The position numbers and the translations under genes are program-made. This document shows positions 27,307-36,736 of a DNA stretch of 60,991 bases, piece after piece (the first letter of the stretch is position 1; each line of letters begins with the position of its first letter). Source of the DNA: Chloroflexota bacterium (GTDB lineage Bacteria; Chloroflexota; Anaerolineae; JAAEKA01); the NCBI GenBank assembly GCA_034717495.1, contig JAYELL010000108.1:76902-137892 (forward strand), given 5' to 3'. The notes beneath the pieces were generated by a model. It searched no databases, was not told where the DNA came from, and was given only the letters and a program-made list of their open reading frames with translations.

Positions 27307-27625
27307 CATGTGTCGACACTTGACGCGCATGGCGCGCGCAGAGGTCTCCGGCTTGACGGTCGCCCAAAAAAGCGTTTCGATGACCGGAAGCTGGCGAGGT
27401 GGAGATTGCAGCCAAAAGCCAGGTTCGCAGCCAAGGACGGACTTCCTGGACTGGATTTTCGGTGGAACCACGCGTTGATACAGACAAAATATGAGCAAGT
27501 GCCCGGGCTCGATGCCAGCTTTCGGCAACCGGTCCGGGCTTACCTTTGCGTTTGCCTGAACGACTGCCATCATTGCAACCGGTCTCAGACCCATTCAGTT
27601 TTCAGGCAATAAGGAGTTCAAAACA
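27307..27625 (+). other. long leader of the glycosidase gene, function unclear
   Basis: No known riboswitch could be recognised. Several stems are possible, including GCGC pairs around 27323-27336 and GCCCGG (27501-27506) with CCGGGC further on. A 56-codon reading frame begins at ATG 27308, 7 nt after the -10 box, and a 100-codon frame starts at GTG 27310; neither resembles a known protein. GGTGGAACC near 27465 is reminiscent of a T-box core but has an extra base and no other T-box element. Confidence 0.35.
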
Positions 27626-30600
27626 ATGGGCACAGCCTCTGCAGGCAACAAAGAAAACCGCACCCTTCCAGCATTGATTATCACAGGCCTGATAGTTCTC
27701 TTGATTTTGGCGATGGTATTGCCCCCGGTATCGCTTCCGTCGAGAATCGCATCTGCCGGTATGGAATCGATCTCTGCCAACACGGACAGCGAGGTTTCGA
27801 ATTCCGATGGCACGCACGTTGCATTTCCCGCCTACGGCGTGGCTCAAGACTTCAGAACGAAACTCACGAGCATCGACAGGTTGAAGTTTCTTGCAGGCGA
27901 GGCAGGCGAAGAAGCCCGGCTGGCCGCGGAACAACTTCCAGGCAATCTCATTCCAAAGAGCCCGCTCTACTCGCTCGAATCGAAGGGAACTGCCCCGCTG
28001 GCATCGGTGTTGACAGTCGGTGTGCCCAATGACAGCCTGCCCTATGAAACCCTTGATCTCTATTCATGGGCGGATTCGCAGTGGCAGTTCATCCCCAGCC
28101 ACGTGATTCCCTGGCAGGATGACGATAAGATCCTTGCTGAGCTCAACTTCGTTCCGTCATCGTTCATGGTGATGCAAACCGAGGCCAATCCGCCGCGGGC
28201 TTCGTCAGTCCTGCCGGCAGGCAAGGCGCTGCCGGACAAGGGGAGGGACGCGTTGACCGATATCAATCCCTACGGGCTCTTCCTGGAGGGGGATGGCACA
28301 GTCCGGGGAGACTTATCGGCCGAGGCCACAGTGACCGGCTCCTATGGCGTCGTGCCCACCGTACGAAATTGGGCAGATGACGGCGTGGTTCGGACCGATC
28401 TGCTCGACAATCTACTGCTCAGCCCCGAGCTGCAATTCAATCAAGAGGAATCGATAGAGGGATTGCTTGCCAGTGGCAACTACCCCGGCATCGAAATCGA
28501 TTACCGCGGCCTCGATCCAACATTGAGCGGTGAATTCACGGGGTTTATCGGCCGGCTCGCTGATTTACTACACGAAAATGGAAAAACGTTGACCTTGCGA
28601 GTGGAGCCGCCACGCCAGATTGCGGAAAACCAGTGGCAAACCGGCGGTTACGACTGGCGTGCACTTGGCGAAGTGGTCGATAGCTTCAGGATTCCAGCAC
28701 CGATCGACCCAGAAGCCTACGCACCCGGTGACCAGGCCGAACAGCTGCTCGACTGGGCAGTCGGTGAGGTACCGCGCCATAAAATCGAACTCGTATTGCC
28801 GGCCCGCAGCGTGGAACAGGCCGGCGCCTATTTATTGCCGATGGGCTATGATGAGGCATTGACCCCGCTGCTGGGCGAAGGCCGTTCCACCAAGCCAGTT
28901 CTTGTACCGGGCGAACCGGTCGATCTCACCCTTTTCAACGACCGCGTCATCGGCGGATTGAGCTATGACGATCAAAACGGCATGTTTACCTATTCCTATC
29001 GGGACGACTCGGGACACATGCGCACCGTTTGGATCGAGAACGCAGCCAGCATTGCCAAAAAACTTGAACTGGTCGGGGACTACAACCTGAAAGGTGTTGT
29101 TCTCGAGCATCTTTTCGAGGAGGGCTACGACCCTGATGTTTGGAGCGTTGTGAGGGAGTTCCTGGCCGGCGAAATGCCGGAACGATCGAGCAACTACAGT
29201 GTCGTCTGGTCGATTACCGATCCCACAGGCCAGGTCTATTCCCAGGAACGCCCCCTGGATGCCGCTGGCTTGACCTTCGTGCCCCCGGCAGCCGAGGGCC
29301 AGGTCCAGGTCAATGCCAGTATTGCCGACGGCGGACGCCTTGTAGCCGCAGGTAAATCCTTTGAGTTGGTGATGGCGACGGCGACCCCTGAAGCCACCGC
29401 TACGCCCCTCCCGACGCCCACGCCAGCTGCCTCGCCCACACCTGAACCAGCGAAGTTCGCCTCCATCGTAGCGCAGCAGACCGTCAACCTGCGGGATGGA
29501 CCCAGTACGGCATATAAGGTCGTCGGCCAGGTCAAGGCAGGAGAAACACTGGAAGTGACCGGGAAAAACGAAGACGCCAGCTGGTGGCAGGTCGCGCAAT
29601 CGAACGGTGATCCCGCATGGATTGTGGCACGCCTGGTAAACACCAGAGGGCCCATCGATCAGGTAGCGGTCGCCACGGATATTCCTGAGCCGCCCAAGGT
29701 AGCCTCCTCTTCAGGTGGTGGCGGCCCATCGCCAGCCCCGAGCCGGGCAAGTACTGGCTTTTTTGGCTACGGTATTCAGGCACACATGGTCGACAATTCT
29801 CAGGCATCTCAAGTCATGAACATGACCACTGGTATGGGCTTTAACTGGGCAAAACAGCAGGTCGAATGGAAACGGTTCGAGCCCGATCCAGGAAACTACG
29901 CCTGGGGCGCGCTTGACCCGATTGTCAACGCCGCGGGAGCTTCCGGCGTCAGCCTGCTGCTGAGCGTCGTCAATGCACCCAGGTGGGCACGCGGTGGTGG
30001 GGCCGATCTCAGCGTCGGTGGCCCGCCGGAGGACCCAAATACCTTTGCCAATTTCCTGGGCGCCCTTGCCGGCAAATATTGCGGTAGCTCGGTCAAGGCC
30101 CTTGAGGTATGGAATGAACAGAACCTGCATTATGAATGGGGCAATATGAACATTGACCCGGCTGCCTACATGCGGTTGCTGAAGCCCTCCTACAATGCCA
30201 TCAAACAGGCCTGCCCCTCGATGATCGTCGTCAGTGGGGCGCCGACCCCGACTGGTGCGCCGGCACCCTGGGCCATGGATGACTTCGCTTACCTGGAGGG
30301 CATGTACCAGAACGGGTTGAAGAACTTTTCTGATGCGATCGGTGCCCACCCCAGCGGCTACAATGTGCCGCCAGATATAGGCAGCAACGAAGCCTGTGCG
30401 ACAATCCAGCGCACCGGCAACAGCTTCAATGGACCCTGTGACGCCCCCCATCATTCCTGGAGCTTCCGAAGTACCATGGAAGGCTATCGAAACATCATGG
30501 TGAAATATGGCGATGGCGCCAAACGAATCTGGCCCACCGAGTTCGGCTGGGCCGCCGGCGGTGCCTTTGACGACCGTTACGCCTATGCCAACGACAACTC

Positions 30601-30796
30601 TTACCAGGAACAGGCCGAATGGACTGTGCGAGCCTATCAGATGATGAAAAACTGGGGTTTCGTCGGCCCTGCCTTCCTCTGGAACCTCAACTTCCGCGTG
30701 GTAGCCAACGGCACCGAAAAAGCGCAGTGGGGCATCGTCGATCCTGGCTGGGGAGCGTTGCCGGCCTATAGCGCGCTGCAGGCCATGCCGAAGTAG
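27626..30796 (+). CDS. exported two-domain glycoside hydrolase (GH18-like, SH3, clan-A GH)
   Basis: The 1056-residue protein has a hydrophobic signal/anchor at about residues 15-35. Residues 200-520 resemble the GH18-like domain of spore-cortex hydrolases (FNQEESIEGLLASGNY, PGIEIDYRGLD), although the catalytic DxxDxDxE is reduced to EIDYRGLD. A Thr/Pro linker, an SH3b domain (about 610-670, VNLRDGPSTAYKVVG) and a C-terminal TIM barrel of the GH5/GH39 type follow. In the barrel, Glu831 (EVWNEQN) is the likely acid/base and Glu972 (PTEFGW) the nucleophile. AAGGAG precedes the ATG. The related lipoprotein gene follows 31 nt later. The substrate is not predictable; a cell-wall or exopolysaccharide target fits the SH3 module. 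Confidence 0.85.
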   Translation: MGTASAGNKENRTLPALIITGLIVLLILAMVLPPVSLPSRIASAGMESISANTDSEVSNSDGTHVAFPAYGVAQDFRTKLTSIDRLKFLAGEAGEEARLAAEQLPGNLIPKSPLYSLESKGTAPLASVLTVGVPNDSLPYETLDLYSWADSQWQFIPSHVIPWQDDDKILAELNFVPSSFMVMQTEANPPRASSVLPAGKALPDKGRDALTDINPYGLFLEGDGTVRGDLSAEATVTGSYGVVPTVRNWADDGVVRTDLLDNLLLSPELQFNQEESIEGLLASGNYPGIEIDYRGLDPTLSGEFTGFIGRLADLLHENGKTLTLRVEPPRQIAENQWQTGGYDWRALGEVVDSFRIPAPIDPEAYAPGDQAEQLLDWAVGEVPRHKIELVLPARSVEQAGAYLLPMGYDEALTPLLGEGRSTKPVLVPGEPVDLTLFNDRVIGGLSYDDQNGMFTYSYRDDSGHMRTVWIENAASIAKKLELVGDYNLKGVVLEHLFEEGYDPDVWSVVREFLAGEMPERSSNYSVVWSITDPTGQVYSQERPLDAAGLTFVPPAAEGQVQVNASIADGGRLVAAGKSFELVMATATPEATATPLPTPTPAASPTPEPAKFASIVAQQTVNLRDGPSTAYKVVGQVKAGETLEVTGKNEDASWWQVAQSNGDPAWIVARLVNTRGPIDQVAVATDIPEPPKVASSSGGGGPSPAPSRASTGFFGYGIQAHMVDNSQASQVMNMTTGMGFNWAKQQVEWKRFEPDPGNYAWGALDPIVNAAGASGVSLLLSVVNAPRWARGGGADLSVGGPPEDPNTFANFLGALAGKYCGSSVKALEVWNEQNLHYEWGNMNIDPAAYMRLLKPSYNAIKQACPSMIVVSGAPTPTGAPAPWAMDDFAYLEGMYQNGLKNFSDAIGAHPSGYNVPPDIGSNEACATIQRTGNSFNGPCDAPHHSWSFRSTMEGYRNIMVKYGDGAKRIWPTEFGWAAGGAFDDRYAYANDNSYQEQAEWTVRAYQMMKNWGFVGPAFLWNLNFRVVANGTEKAQWGIVDPGWGALPAYSALQAMPK

Positions 30797-30827
30797 TATC
30801 GATAAATCGACACGGAACGATAGACCC

Positions 30828-32222
30828 ATGCCAAAACAAATCGTTTTTCTTCTGGTTGTGATAACGCTGCTGGCCACTGCGTGTGGCGCTGCCGAGCCCA
30901 CCTTAGCTCCTACACCGACAAAGACGGCTACACCCCAGGTAGTGGCGACAACGGTTCCCACCGATACACCGACGATGGTGCCACCGACCGTTACACCTGT
31001 GCCTGAGATTCCGACAGACACGCCTGTGCCACTACCCACCGACACGCCGCTACCGGTGGAGAATACACCTGAACCGGTCGATAGTCCTACAGCGGCAGCA
31101 GCGCCAACCGACACGCCGCTGCCGCCACCACCTCGGCCTCCAACAGGCAATCTGACCAGTATGGCTTCCCCCGACTTCGGCGCCCAGGCTTTTCTCTGGT
31201 GGCGCGATGATGTGGCAGATAGAGACCTGACCCTCATGGAGAACGCGGGATTCACCTGGGTTAAGCAGTGGTTCGCCTGGGCGGATATCGAAGGCCGTGG
31301 CAAAGGGCAGTACGATTGGAGCATCCCCGACAGGATCGTCAACCAGGTTGAGCAACATGGCCTGAAGTTGCTGGTGCGGGTCGATCGTGAACCATCCTGG
31401 GCCGGACCACCCCCGGGCAATACGCAGCATTTTCTTGACTTCCTGGCAGCGCTCACATCCCGCTACAAGGGAAGAATCGACGCTATCCAGATATGGAATG
31501 AACCAAATTTGGCCCGGGAATGGGGCGGCAGGCCACCCAATCCTGCTGAATACGCCCGCTTACTGCAGCTGGCCTACAGCACCGTAAAATCGATCGACCC
31601 TGATGTGAACGTCATCACCGCAGGCATGGCCCCAACCGGGACATGTTGCGATACCGCCATGCCTGATACCGACTTTTACACGCAGCTATACCAGGCTATG
31701 GGCGGCAATTCTGATGGCTATTTCGATATGCTCGGCGTCCACGGCGCGGGATTCGCCGCCCCCCCGGAAGTATCGCCAGACGAGACTGCTGCCAATAAAC
31801 CGGATTATGGCGGCGAGCGCTTCTTCTCCTTCCGCCACATCGAGGATATCCGGAACATCATGGTCCAATTCGGAGATGCTGACAAGCGGGTGGTCGTACT
31901 GGAATTCGGCTGGACCACCGATCCCAGGCCGGACAGCCCTTACTACTGGCATGGTCGCGGCGCGGGAATCCGCGAGAAGAAAAAGGCTGACTACCTGCGA
32001 CGAGCCTACGAATGGGCGAAAAACAACTGGCAGCCCTGGATCGGCCTTATGAGCCTGATCAATATGCCGGATCTTGAGTGGACCGAGAACGACGAGCAGT
32101 ATTGGTGGGCCATCATGGATCCGAGTCCAGTCGACCAGCTGCACTTCCGCCACGCGTACGTCGAGCTCTGCCTCTATTTCAACGAACAACTGGGACGGCC
32201 CCGCTGCCAATACGCGCCTTAG
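30828..32222 (+). CDS. lipoprotein glycoside hydrolase, clan A (paralogue of the preceding C-terminal domain)
   Basis: This 464-residue lipoprotein has the lipobox ATAC (Cys19), followed by about 90 residues of Thr/Pro repeats such as PTDTPVPLPTDTP that act as a surface spacer. The catalytic barrel (about residues 120-460) matches the C-terminal domain of the upstream protein: Glu225 in IQIWNEPN and Glu359 in VVLEFGW are the expected catalytic pair. The two genes are adjacent and co-directional, so the substrate is probably shared. The exact family (GH5, GH39 or related) cannot be fixed by eye. Confidence 0.85.
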   Translation: MPKQIVFLLVVITLLATACGAAEPTLAPTPTKTATPQVVATTVPTDTPTMVPPTVTPVPEIPTDTPVPLPTDTPLPVENTPEPVDSPTAAAAPTDTPLPPPPRPPTGNLTSMASPDFGAQAFLWWRDDVADRDLTLMENAGFTWVKQWFAWADIEGRGKGQYDWSIPDRIVNQVEQHGLKLLVRVDREPSWAGPPPGNTQHFLDFLAALTSRYKGRIDAIQIWNEPNLAREWGGRPPNPAEYARLLQLAYSTVKSIDPDVNVITAGMAPTGTCCDTAMPDTDFYTQLYQAMGGNSDGYFDMLGVHGAGFAAPPEVSPDETAANKPDYGGERFFSFRHIEDIRNIMVQFGDADKRVVVLEFGWTTDPRPDSPYYWHGRGAGIREKKKADYLRRAYEWAKNNWQPWIGLMSLINMPDLEWTENDEQYWWAIMDPSPVDQLHFRHAYVELCLYFNEQLGRPRCQYAP

Positions 32223-32226
32223 CCCG

Positions 32227-32262
32227 GTCAGAAGACGGCGGTCAGCGGTCGGCGGTCCGTGG
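32227..32262. repeat. dispersed GGTCAGCGGTCGGCGGTC-type repeat
   Basis: A short array of GGTC units between convergent genes. The same motif occurs at 43953-43981 and, reversed, at about 26892-26915. Confidence 0.55.
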
Positions 32263-32266
32263 TCGC

Positions 32267-33004
32267 CTATTGACGCCGCCAGTCGACCACATGACAGGCG
32301 GCGTCTGCTTCAACGCCATCCCTGTGATGAACCTCAACCACGGGGCTGATGATGGCTCCCGCGCCGTCGACGATTTGAATATAGTGCACGTTGGGCGTAT
32401 CGCCCAGGGGAAAATCATACTGGCCCCGGTCGAGTTCGCCCGCCTTGGTTTCGACGACCTGTTCATTTCCCCACTGGTCGTAGCGCCAGAGACGAACACC
32501 ACTGAGAGGAGCACCATCCAGAGCGCGCACGGTGCCCTTGATCGAGGCACCCGAACAGTTTTCCGAACTATGGTGCACTAGCCCGTCTTTCGTAAAGGGA
32601 AAGGCCACTGCCGATAGTTCTGGCGCTTCCAGCGTGGGCGTCGGCGGAGCGGGCGTTACGGTGGCAGGCTCCGAAGCAATCGTTCTTTCAGGTTCATTCC
32701 CCTGGGCGACATCAAGTGGCGCCTGATCGGAGGGGATGGCCGTAAAAACAGGTTCGCCTGGCGGCACGACTGCTTGTTTCTCCTCGGTGACGGGATCTGG
32801 TGCCGACGAAGGCCTTTCCGGAGCCGGGAACCGGGGAAGAAACGCGTCGATATCGAGATCCCTCAGCATATCACCCGCCGTTGCCACAGCGTCCAGTCTC
32901 GGCACCTGGACGGCGGGCACCAATCTACGCGCCATCGTAGCGCCAAGTACAGCTGCTGCTAACACGAGAAAAAACGCCAGGCCATAATACCGTCGTTGTC
33001 GCAT
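32267..33004 (-). CDS. exported hypothetical protein with C-terminal carboxypeptidase-regulatory-like domain
   Basis: This 245-residue protein has one N-terminal transmembrane or signal segment (residues 7-25), a Pro/Glu-rich spacer (about 60-130) and a small beta-sandwich-like domain. That domain contains CSGASIKGTVRALDGAPLSG, a pattern typical of the peptidase-associated regulatory-like fold, and ends in HHRDGVEADAACHVV. It probably sits outside the membrane. The start has only a weak ribosome binding site. No enzymatic motif was found. Confidence 0.7.
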   Translation of the reverse strand: MRQRRYYGLAFFLVLAAAVLGATMARRLVPAVQVPRLDAVATAGDMLRDLDIDAFLPRFPAPERPSSAPDPVTEEKQAVVPPGEPVFTAIPSDQAPLDVAQGNEPERTIASEPATVTPAPPTPTLEAPELSAVAFPFTKDGLVHHSSENCSGASIKGTVRALDGAPLSGVRLWRYDQWGNEQVVETKAGELDRGQYDFPLGDTPNVHYIQIVDGAGAIISPVVEVHHRDGVEADAACHVVDWRRQ

Positions 33005-33012
33005 AATTCAAC

Positions 33013-33041
33013 TTGCCTGCATAACCCTTCGATGCTATAAT
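33013..33041 (+). promoter_or_regulatory. promoter of tRNA-Val
   Basis: TTGCCT (33013-33018), 17 nt, perfect TATAAT (33036-33041), 13 nt before the tRNA. Confidence 0.7.
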
Positions 33042-33054
33042 CAAGCCCTGTCCG

Positions 33055-33131
33055 GGGCGAGTAGCTCAGTTGGCTAGAGCGCTGCGTTCACATCGCAGAA
33101 GTCAGGGGTTCGAGTCCCTTCTCGCCCACCA
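33055..33131 (+). tRNA. tRNA-Val (anticodon CAC)
   Basis: A complete cloverleaf: acceptor GGGCGAG/CTCGCCC, D arm GCTC..GAGC, anticodon stem CTGCG/CGCAG with loop TTCACAT (CAC), T arm with TTCGAGT, discriminator A and an encoded CCA (33129-33131). Confidence 0.96.
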
Positions 33132-33137
33132 ATTGGG

Positions 33138-33171
33138 AACCGGCATCCACTGGGAGCCGGTTTCACTTTTG
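33138..33171 (+). terminator. terminator after tRNA-Val
   Basis: AACCGGC (33138-33144) pairs with GCCGGTT (33156-33162), and TTTCACTTTT follows. Confidence 0.7.
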
Positions 33172-33214
33172 TCCACCCCCCGATTATACCTGCTGTTGGC
33201 CCACAAACAAGTTC

Positions 33215-34015
33215 ATGAGTCCGCCCGCCACCCATCGACCCAATATCTGGTCTCCCCTACAGCTGACCTGGCAGGACTCCCTGGTTCCCTGGGTGATCGG
33301 GTCAATCGTCGTTGGAATCGCAGGGGCATGGCTGGTTTGGCTGGCCACGCGCCGACGATGGCAATGGTCATCTGCTCTGCGGAGCTTTCTGGCTTCGCAG
33401 ACGGGCGAAACCTTCTCCTGGCTTTTCCGGCTGGCCTGGTTGATTCTCCCGGCGTATGCCACTTTGCTCATGGGCCTCCTCTCCCCTCGCCTCATGGGTT
33501 TGACACAGGTCAGTTGGGGAATCGACTTCGCGTCCGGGGTGGCGTTTGCCCTTTTCGGTGGAGGAATCTTGTTGATAGCGGGTCTATCCTATCGACGGAG
33601 CCACACCACGCCCAGGCAAATCAGCTCCACCTCGGACTCCACAGTGCGTGCCATCCGGTTGATCCTGGAAGCTGGGGCGCTACAGTGGCACTGGGCCTTT
33701 TACCGCGCAGCGCTCATCGGCAGCGCCCCAGCCGGCACTGTAGATAACCTGATCGCCTGGGGCACCTGGACAGCCGCAGCCCTGGTCGTAACTGAGGGTA
33801 TTCTCAGCCCCCTCTTCTGGAGGGACCTTCGCACTCCGGGCCTTGCCGAAAGACGTGTGTTGCGGGCCGTTTTGCTGGTGGCCACCAGCGTCCTCTACCT
33901 GATCACTGCCAATTTCTGGCTGGCGTGGGCTCTGCATGCCAGCGTCGTCCTGATGCTGGAACCCCGCTTCGTTTCCCTGGTACAGCCGGGCATAAATGAC
34001 CATGAAGGTGTGTAG
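33215..34015 (+). CDS. multi-span membrane protein of unknown function
   Basis: This 266-residue protein has roughly five to six hydrophobic segments (near residues 25-45, 65-88, 100-125, 165-190 and 215-245) separated by short basic loops. An early loop holds TRRRWQW. No transporter or enzyme motif was recognised. There is no evident ribosome binding site before ATG 33215. It stands alone between the tRNA terminator and the small gene on the other strand. Confidence 0.7.
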   Translation: MSPPATHRPNIWSPLQLTWQDSLVPWVIGSIVVGIAGAWLVWLATRRRWQWSSALRSFLASQTGETFSWLFRLAWLILPAYATLLMGLLSPRLMGLTQVSWGIDFASGVAFALFGGGILLIAGLSYRRSHTTPRQISSTSDSTVRAIRLILEAGALQWHWAFYRAALIGSAPAGTVDNLIAWGTWTAAALVVTEGILSPLFWRDLRTPGLAERRVLRAVLLVATSVLYLITANFWLAWALHASVVLMLEPRFVSLVQPGINDHEGV

Positions 34016-34113
34016 ATCCGGCTGGTAGCCGGACAATCGTGGGTTACTAAACACCCGGGTTCTGCCCCGCTGTTAACACCCACGCTGGCGCGAATTCCTC
34101 AGAAATCAATCAA

Positions 34114-34147
34114 TTCAAAAACCGGCAAATCGGGGGATTCGCCGGTT
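34114..34147 (-). terminator. terminator of the small membrane-protein gene
   Basis: On the minus strand AACCGGC (34147-34141) pairs with GCCGGTT (34126-34120) and a TTTTTGAA tail follows. Confidence 0.75.
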
Positions 34148-34180
34148 CTCTTCGCGTGAAAGTGAGTTACGGAAATGCTG

Positions 34181-34432
34181 TTATTGAATGATGAAGTTCA
34201 GGGCTATCAAAATAATCAACATCACCCCCGCAACAATGAACAGGCGCCGCAAATCCACAGCCACGTAGTGGTACTCGGCGGCAAGATCAACCTGGCCTGA
34301 CGACCCGCCGGTGCCGGCAGGTGCCGTTGTCCCTGTTGCCGGGGCTGCCAGTGTAGTGCTGGCCGGAGCAGCCGCGGCCTGGGCATTGGTCTTGCCTTTT
34401 TGCGATCGACGTTTGCGAACTTTTTTTGCCAT
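34181..34432 (-). CDS. small tail-anchored membrane protein
   Basis: This 83-residue protein begins with a strongly basic MAKKVRKRRSQKGK, continues through an Ala/Thr/Gly-rich flexible part, and ends in a single transmembrane helix (LFIVAGVMLIILIALNFIIQ) at the very C-terminus. The basic head could bind RNA, DNA or acidic lipid head groups. AGAGGAAAAG precedes the start and a strong terminator follows, so it is expressed as a single gene. No family was identified. Confidence 0.7.
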   Translation of the reverse strand: MAKKVRKRRSQKGKTNAQAAAAPASTTLAAPATGTTAPAGTGGSSGQVDLAAEYHYVAVDLRRLFIVAGVMLIILIALNFIIQ

Positions 34433-34495
34433 AAGTGCTTTTCCTCTGCGATTGTGTGTACGGCTATTATACGCCAGCCCGTTCCTGTCGTCAAT

Positions 34496-36124
34496 TTACA
34501 GATCGTCGGATCTGTCGAATCCCCTGAAGCGCCGCACACGGCCAATGAGACGATCCCGCAGCAGCTCCGCCTCATCCAATCCAACCCGTAACACAATCAG
34601 TCCGTAAATCGCCATACCGACAGCCGTCGGTATGGCGACCAGGAGCAGAGCACCAATCAAATTATCGGGAAGCCAATTGGCCAGCAGCGACACCAATGGC
34701 CACAAAACCAGGGCCATCACCCCGGACGCGGCGATGGTCCTTAGTACGGTTGATCCCCCGCGGAGGAAGCTCAGGCTGCCCAGCTGGCGCCGCAAAAGCA
34801 GGAACATGATCAGAAAATGACCGGTGTGTTTTGCGGAGTCAGCCAGGACGAGCCCCAGATACCCCAGGGGCTCGAGCAAGAAAAAGGCCGCCACCAGATA
34901 AACACCCACCGATGCCACCCCCACCAGGGCCGGTGTCAGGGTATCGTTTCTTGCATAAAAAGTGTAATTGAGCAACCAGTCCAGCGATGCCGGTATGAGC
35001 CCCAACAGGTAAAAATTGAGGGCTGTCGCCACTTGTTCGGAATCAGCCGGTGTAAAGGCGCCACGCTCGAACACAAGCTGCACAATTGGAAACGCCAATA
35101 CCCACAGGCCCACGGTAGCAGGCACGATAAAAAGCAAAATGGTTCGAAACCCGACACCCAGGGTTTGGCGGAAGGAGTCTTCGTCACCAGCGGCGAAGAA
35201 TCTCGACAGCGAGGGAAGCGCTGCCAGGCTAATCGCAACAGCTATCAGGCCATGGGGAAGCTGAAAAAGGGTGGTGGCATCACGCATCCAGGCCAGGCTC
35301 TGTTCGCCCGTTCCCGAGGCCAGGCGGCGATCGATGATCACCTGCACCTGGCTGACGAGCAACCCAAACAGGATCGGCAAATAAAGGATAAAAATGCGGC
35401 GCAAGGCGGGATGGCGCAACCCAATACGCAAGCCAAGCTGCGCGCGCCAAAGATCAGGCAGCATGATGGCCAGTTGCAGTATACTGCCGAGCAACACGCC
35501 AACAGCAAGGGCATTGATACCCAATCGGTCGTGCAACGTGAGGGCGGCAACGATAATACCAAGATTGAAGATCGCCGCGCTAAAAGCAGGAAAGGTAAAT
35601 CGTTTGAGGGCAAACAGAGCCCCGGTGACGACGCCGGCCAGAGCGAAAAACCATAAGGCCGGTGCCATGATCTTAAGGAGGTCAACAGTAACATCGAGCA
35701 GATAATCGGGAAAACCGCCAGCCACAAGTCGTGCAACAGGCTCAGCGAAGATCTCTATCAGCAGCACGACAATGGCGGTCAGCAAGCCCATTACTCCGAC
35801 CACGCTCCCCACAACCGTACCAAGTTCGCGACGCCGCTCGGGACGAGCATAGTCACTGAATACTGGCACGAGAGCTGCGCTGAGCATGCCGCCGATCAAC
35901 AGATCGAATAGCATGGTAGGAATGGTGCTCGCGGCCTGAAAGGCGCTCACCAACCCCGTGGCGCCATAAAAATAGGCAATCGTAGTTTCCCGAAAGACCC
36001 CCAGAAAACGGCTGACTATGTTTCCGATGGAGATAATCGTTGCGGAGCGCGCCAGGGAAGGGTTTTCTTCCGGAGGTGTACCCGGACCTGGCGAAACGTT
36101 TTGGGAGAGAGGTGTGTGAGACAT
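34496..36124 (-). CDS. murJ: lipid II flippase MurJ
   Basis: MurJ flips lipid II to the outer face of the membrane for peptidoglycan synthesis. The 542-residue protein has about 14 spans and the MATE/MviN landmarks: SIGNIVSRFLGVFRETTIAYFYGAT, AFQAASTIPTMLFDLLIGGMLSAALVPVF (normal spacing), the Arg/Asp positions of the central cavity and an FERGAFT motif. The start is ATG 36124, 18 nt after a -10 box; no ribosome binding site is visible. It stands alone, divergent from the decayed surface-protein gene. Confidence 0.93.
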   Translation of the reverse strand: MSHTPLSQNVSPGPGTPPEENPSLARSATIISIGNIVSRFLGVFRETTIAYFYGATGLVSAFQAASTIPTMLFDLLIGGMLSAALVPVFSDYARPERRRELGTVVGSVVGVMGLLTAIVVLLIEIFAEPVARLVAGGFPDYLLDVTVDLLKIMAPALWFFALAGVVTGALFALKRFTFPAFSAAIFNLGIIVAALTLHDRLGINALAVGVLLGSILQLAIMLPDLWRAQLGLRIGLRHPALRRIFILYLPILFGLLVSQVQVIIDRRLASGTGEQSLAWMRDATTLFQLPHGLIAVAISLAALPSLSRFFAAGDEDSFRQTLGVGFRTILLFIVPATVGLWVLAFPIVQLVFERGAFTPADSEQVATALNFYLLGLIPASLDWLLNYTFYARNDTLTPALVGVASVGVYLVAAFFLLEPLGYLGLVLADSAKHTGHFLIMFLLLRRQLGSLSFLRGGSTVLRTIAASGVMALVLWPLVSLLANWLPDNLIGALLLVAIPTAVGMAIYGLIVLRVGLDEAELLRDRLIGRVRRFRGFDRSDDL

Positions 36125-36142
36125 GATAAAGGAGTCCCTGGC

Positions 36143-36172
36143 ATTGTAACGCAGTGCGCTGTTTGCAGGCAA
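36143..36172 (-). promoter_or_regulatory. promoter of murJ
   Basis: TTGCCT (36167-36172), 18 nt, TACAAT (36143-36148) on the minus strand; the leader would be about 12 nt. Confidence 0.55.
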
Positions 36173-36211
36173 ATGACAGCACAAACGGTCGGAAAGTCCA
36201 AATATAGACCA

Positions 36212-36253
36212 TTGACTCCCTTCATCTCACATGTTATGATCACATGTTATGAT
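36212..36253 (+). promoter_or_regulatory. promoter with duplicated -10 region
   Basis: TTGACT (36212-36217), 17 nt, TATGAT (36235-36240). The 13-mer CACATGTTATGAT is repeated exactly in tandem (36228-36240 and 36241-36253), duplicating the -10 box. Confidence 0.55.
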
Positions 36254-36736
36254 ATTCTCAAGCTCTTGTCTTCGTCCGACTTCGCGGCTTCGTGATCCTA
36301 ACGCTGGGCCTGAGAAGTAACCAATACACCTTGATAACACATGAGGCCGTGCAGGGGAGTCCCGGCAAAACCGAACTGACGCTTTGGGCAACAGAAGAAT
36401 AAGGGGTGAAAACATGTCAAACCGGACAATCTCAGTTGTAACTGTGTTGATCATGGTGATTGTGTTGACCGCGGCCAGTCTCGGCGGAAGCGCACCACAA
36501 TCGTGGATAGCACTGGCGCAAGAGCCACATCAGGCTTCCGGCCAACCAGTATCTGCTGTACCAGACGACCCAACACGCAGCTTCAGGGCCGCAGCCCTGG
36601 CAATGGGGTCATGTTCATCCAAAACGCCGGCCAGTGGGATCCCTCGTCAGGCTCAGGACAGGCTCCGCGCTTCCAGGCCTGGGGCGGGCCGGCCGGCACC
36701 AGGTGGTTGTCGGATGATGCGATTTGGATCACACTT

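Noticed and set aside
27463-27480. T-box riboswitch core (GGTGGAACC..GCG)
   Set aside because: One extra base in the core, no specifier stem, and the downstream gene is a glycosidase rather than an aminoacyl-tRNA or amino-acid gene.
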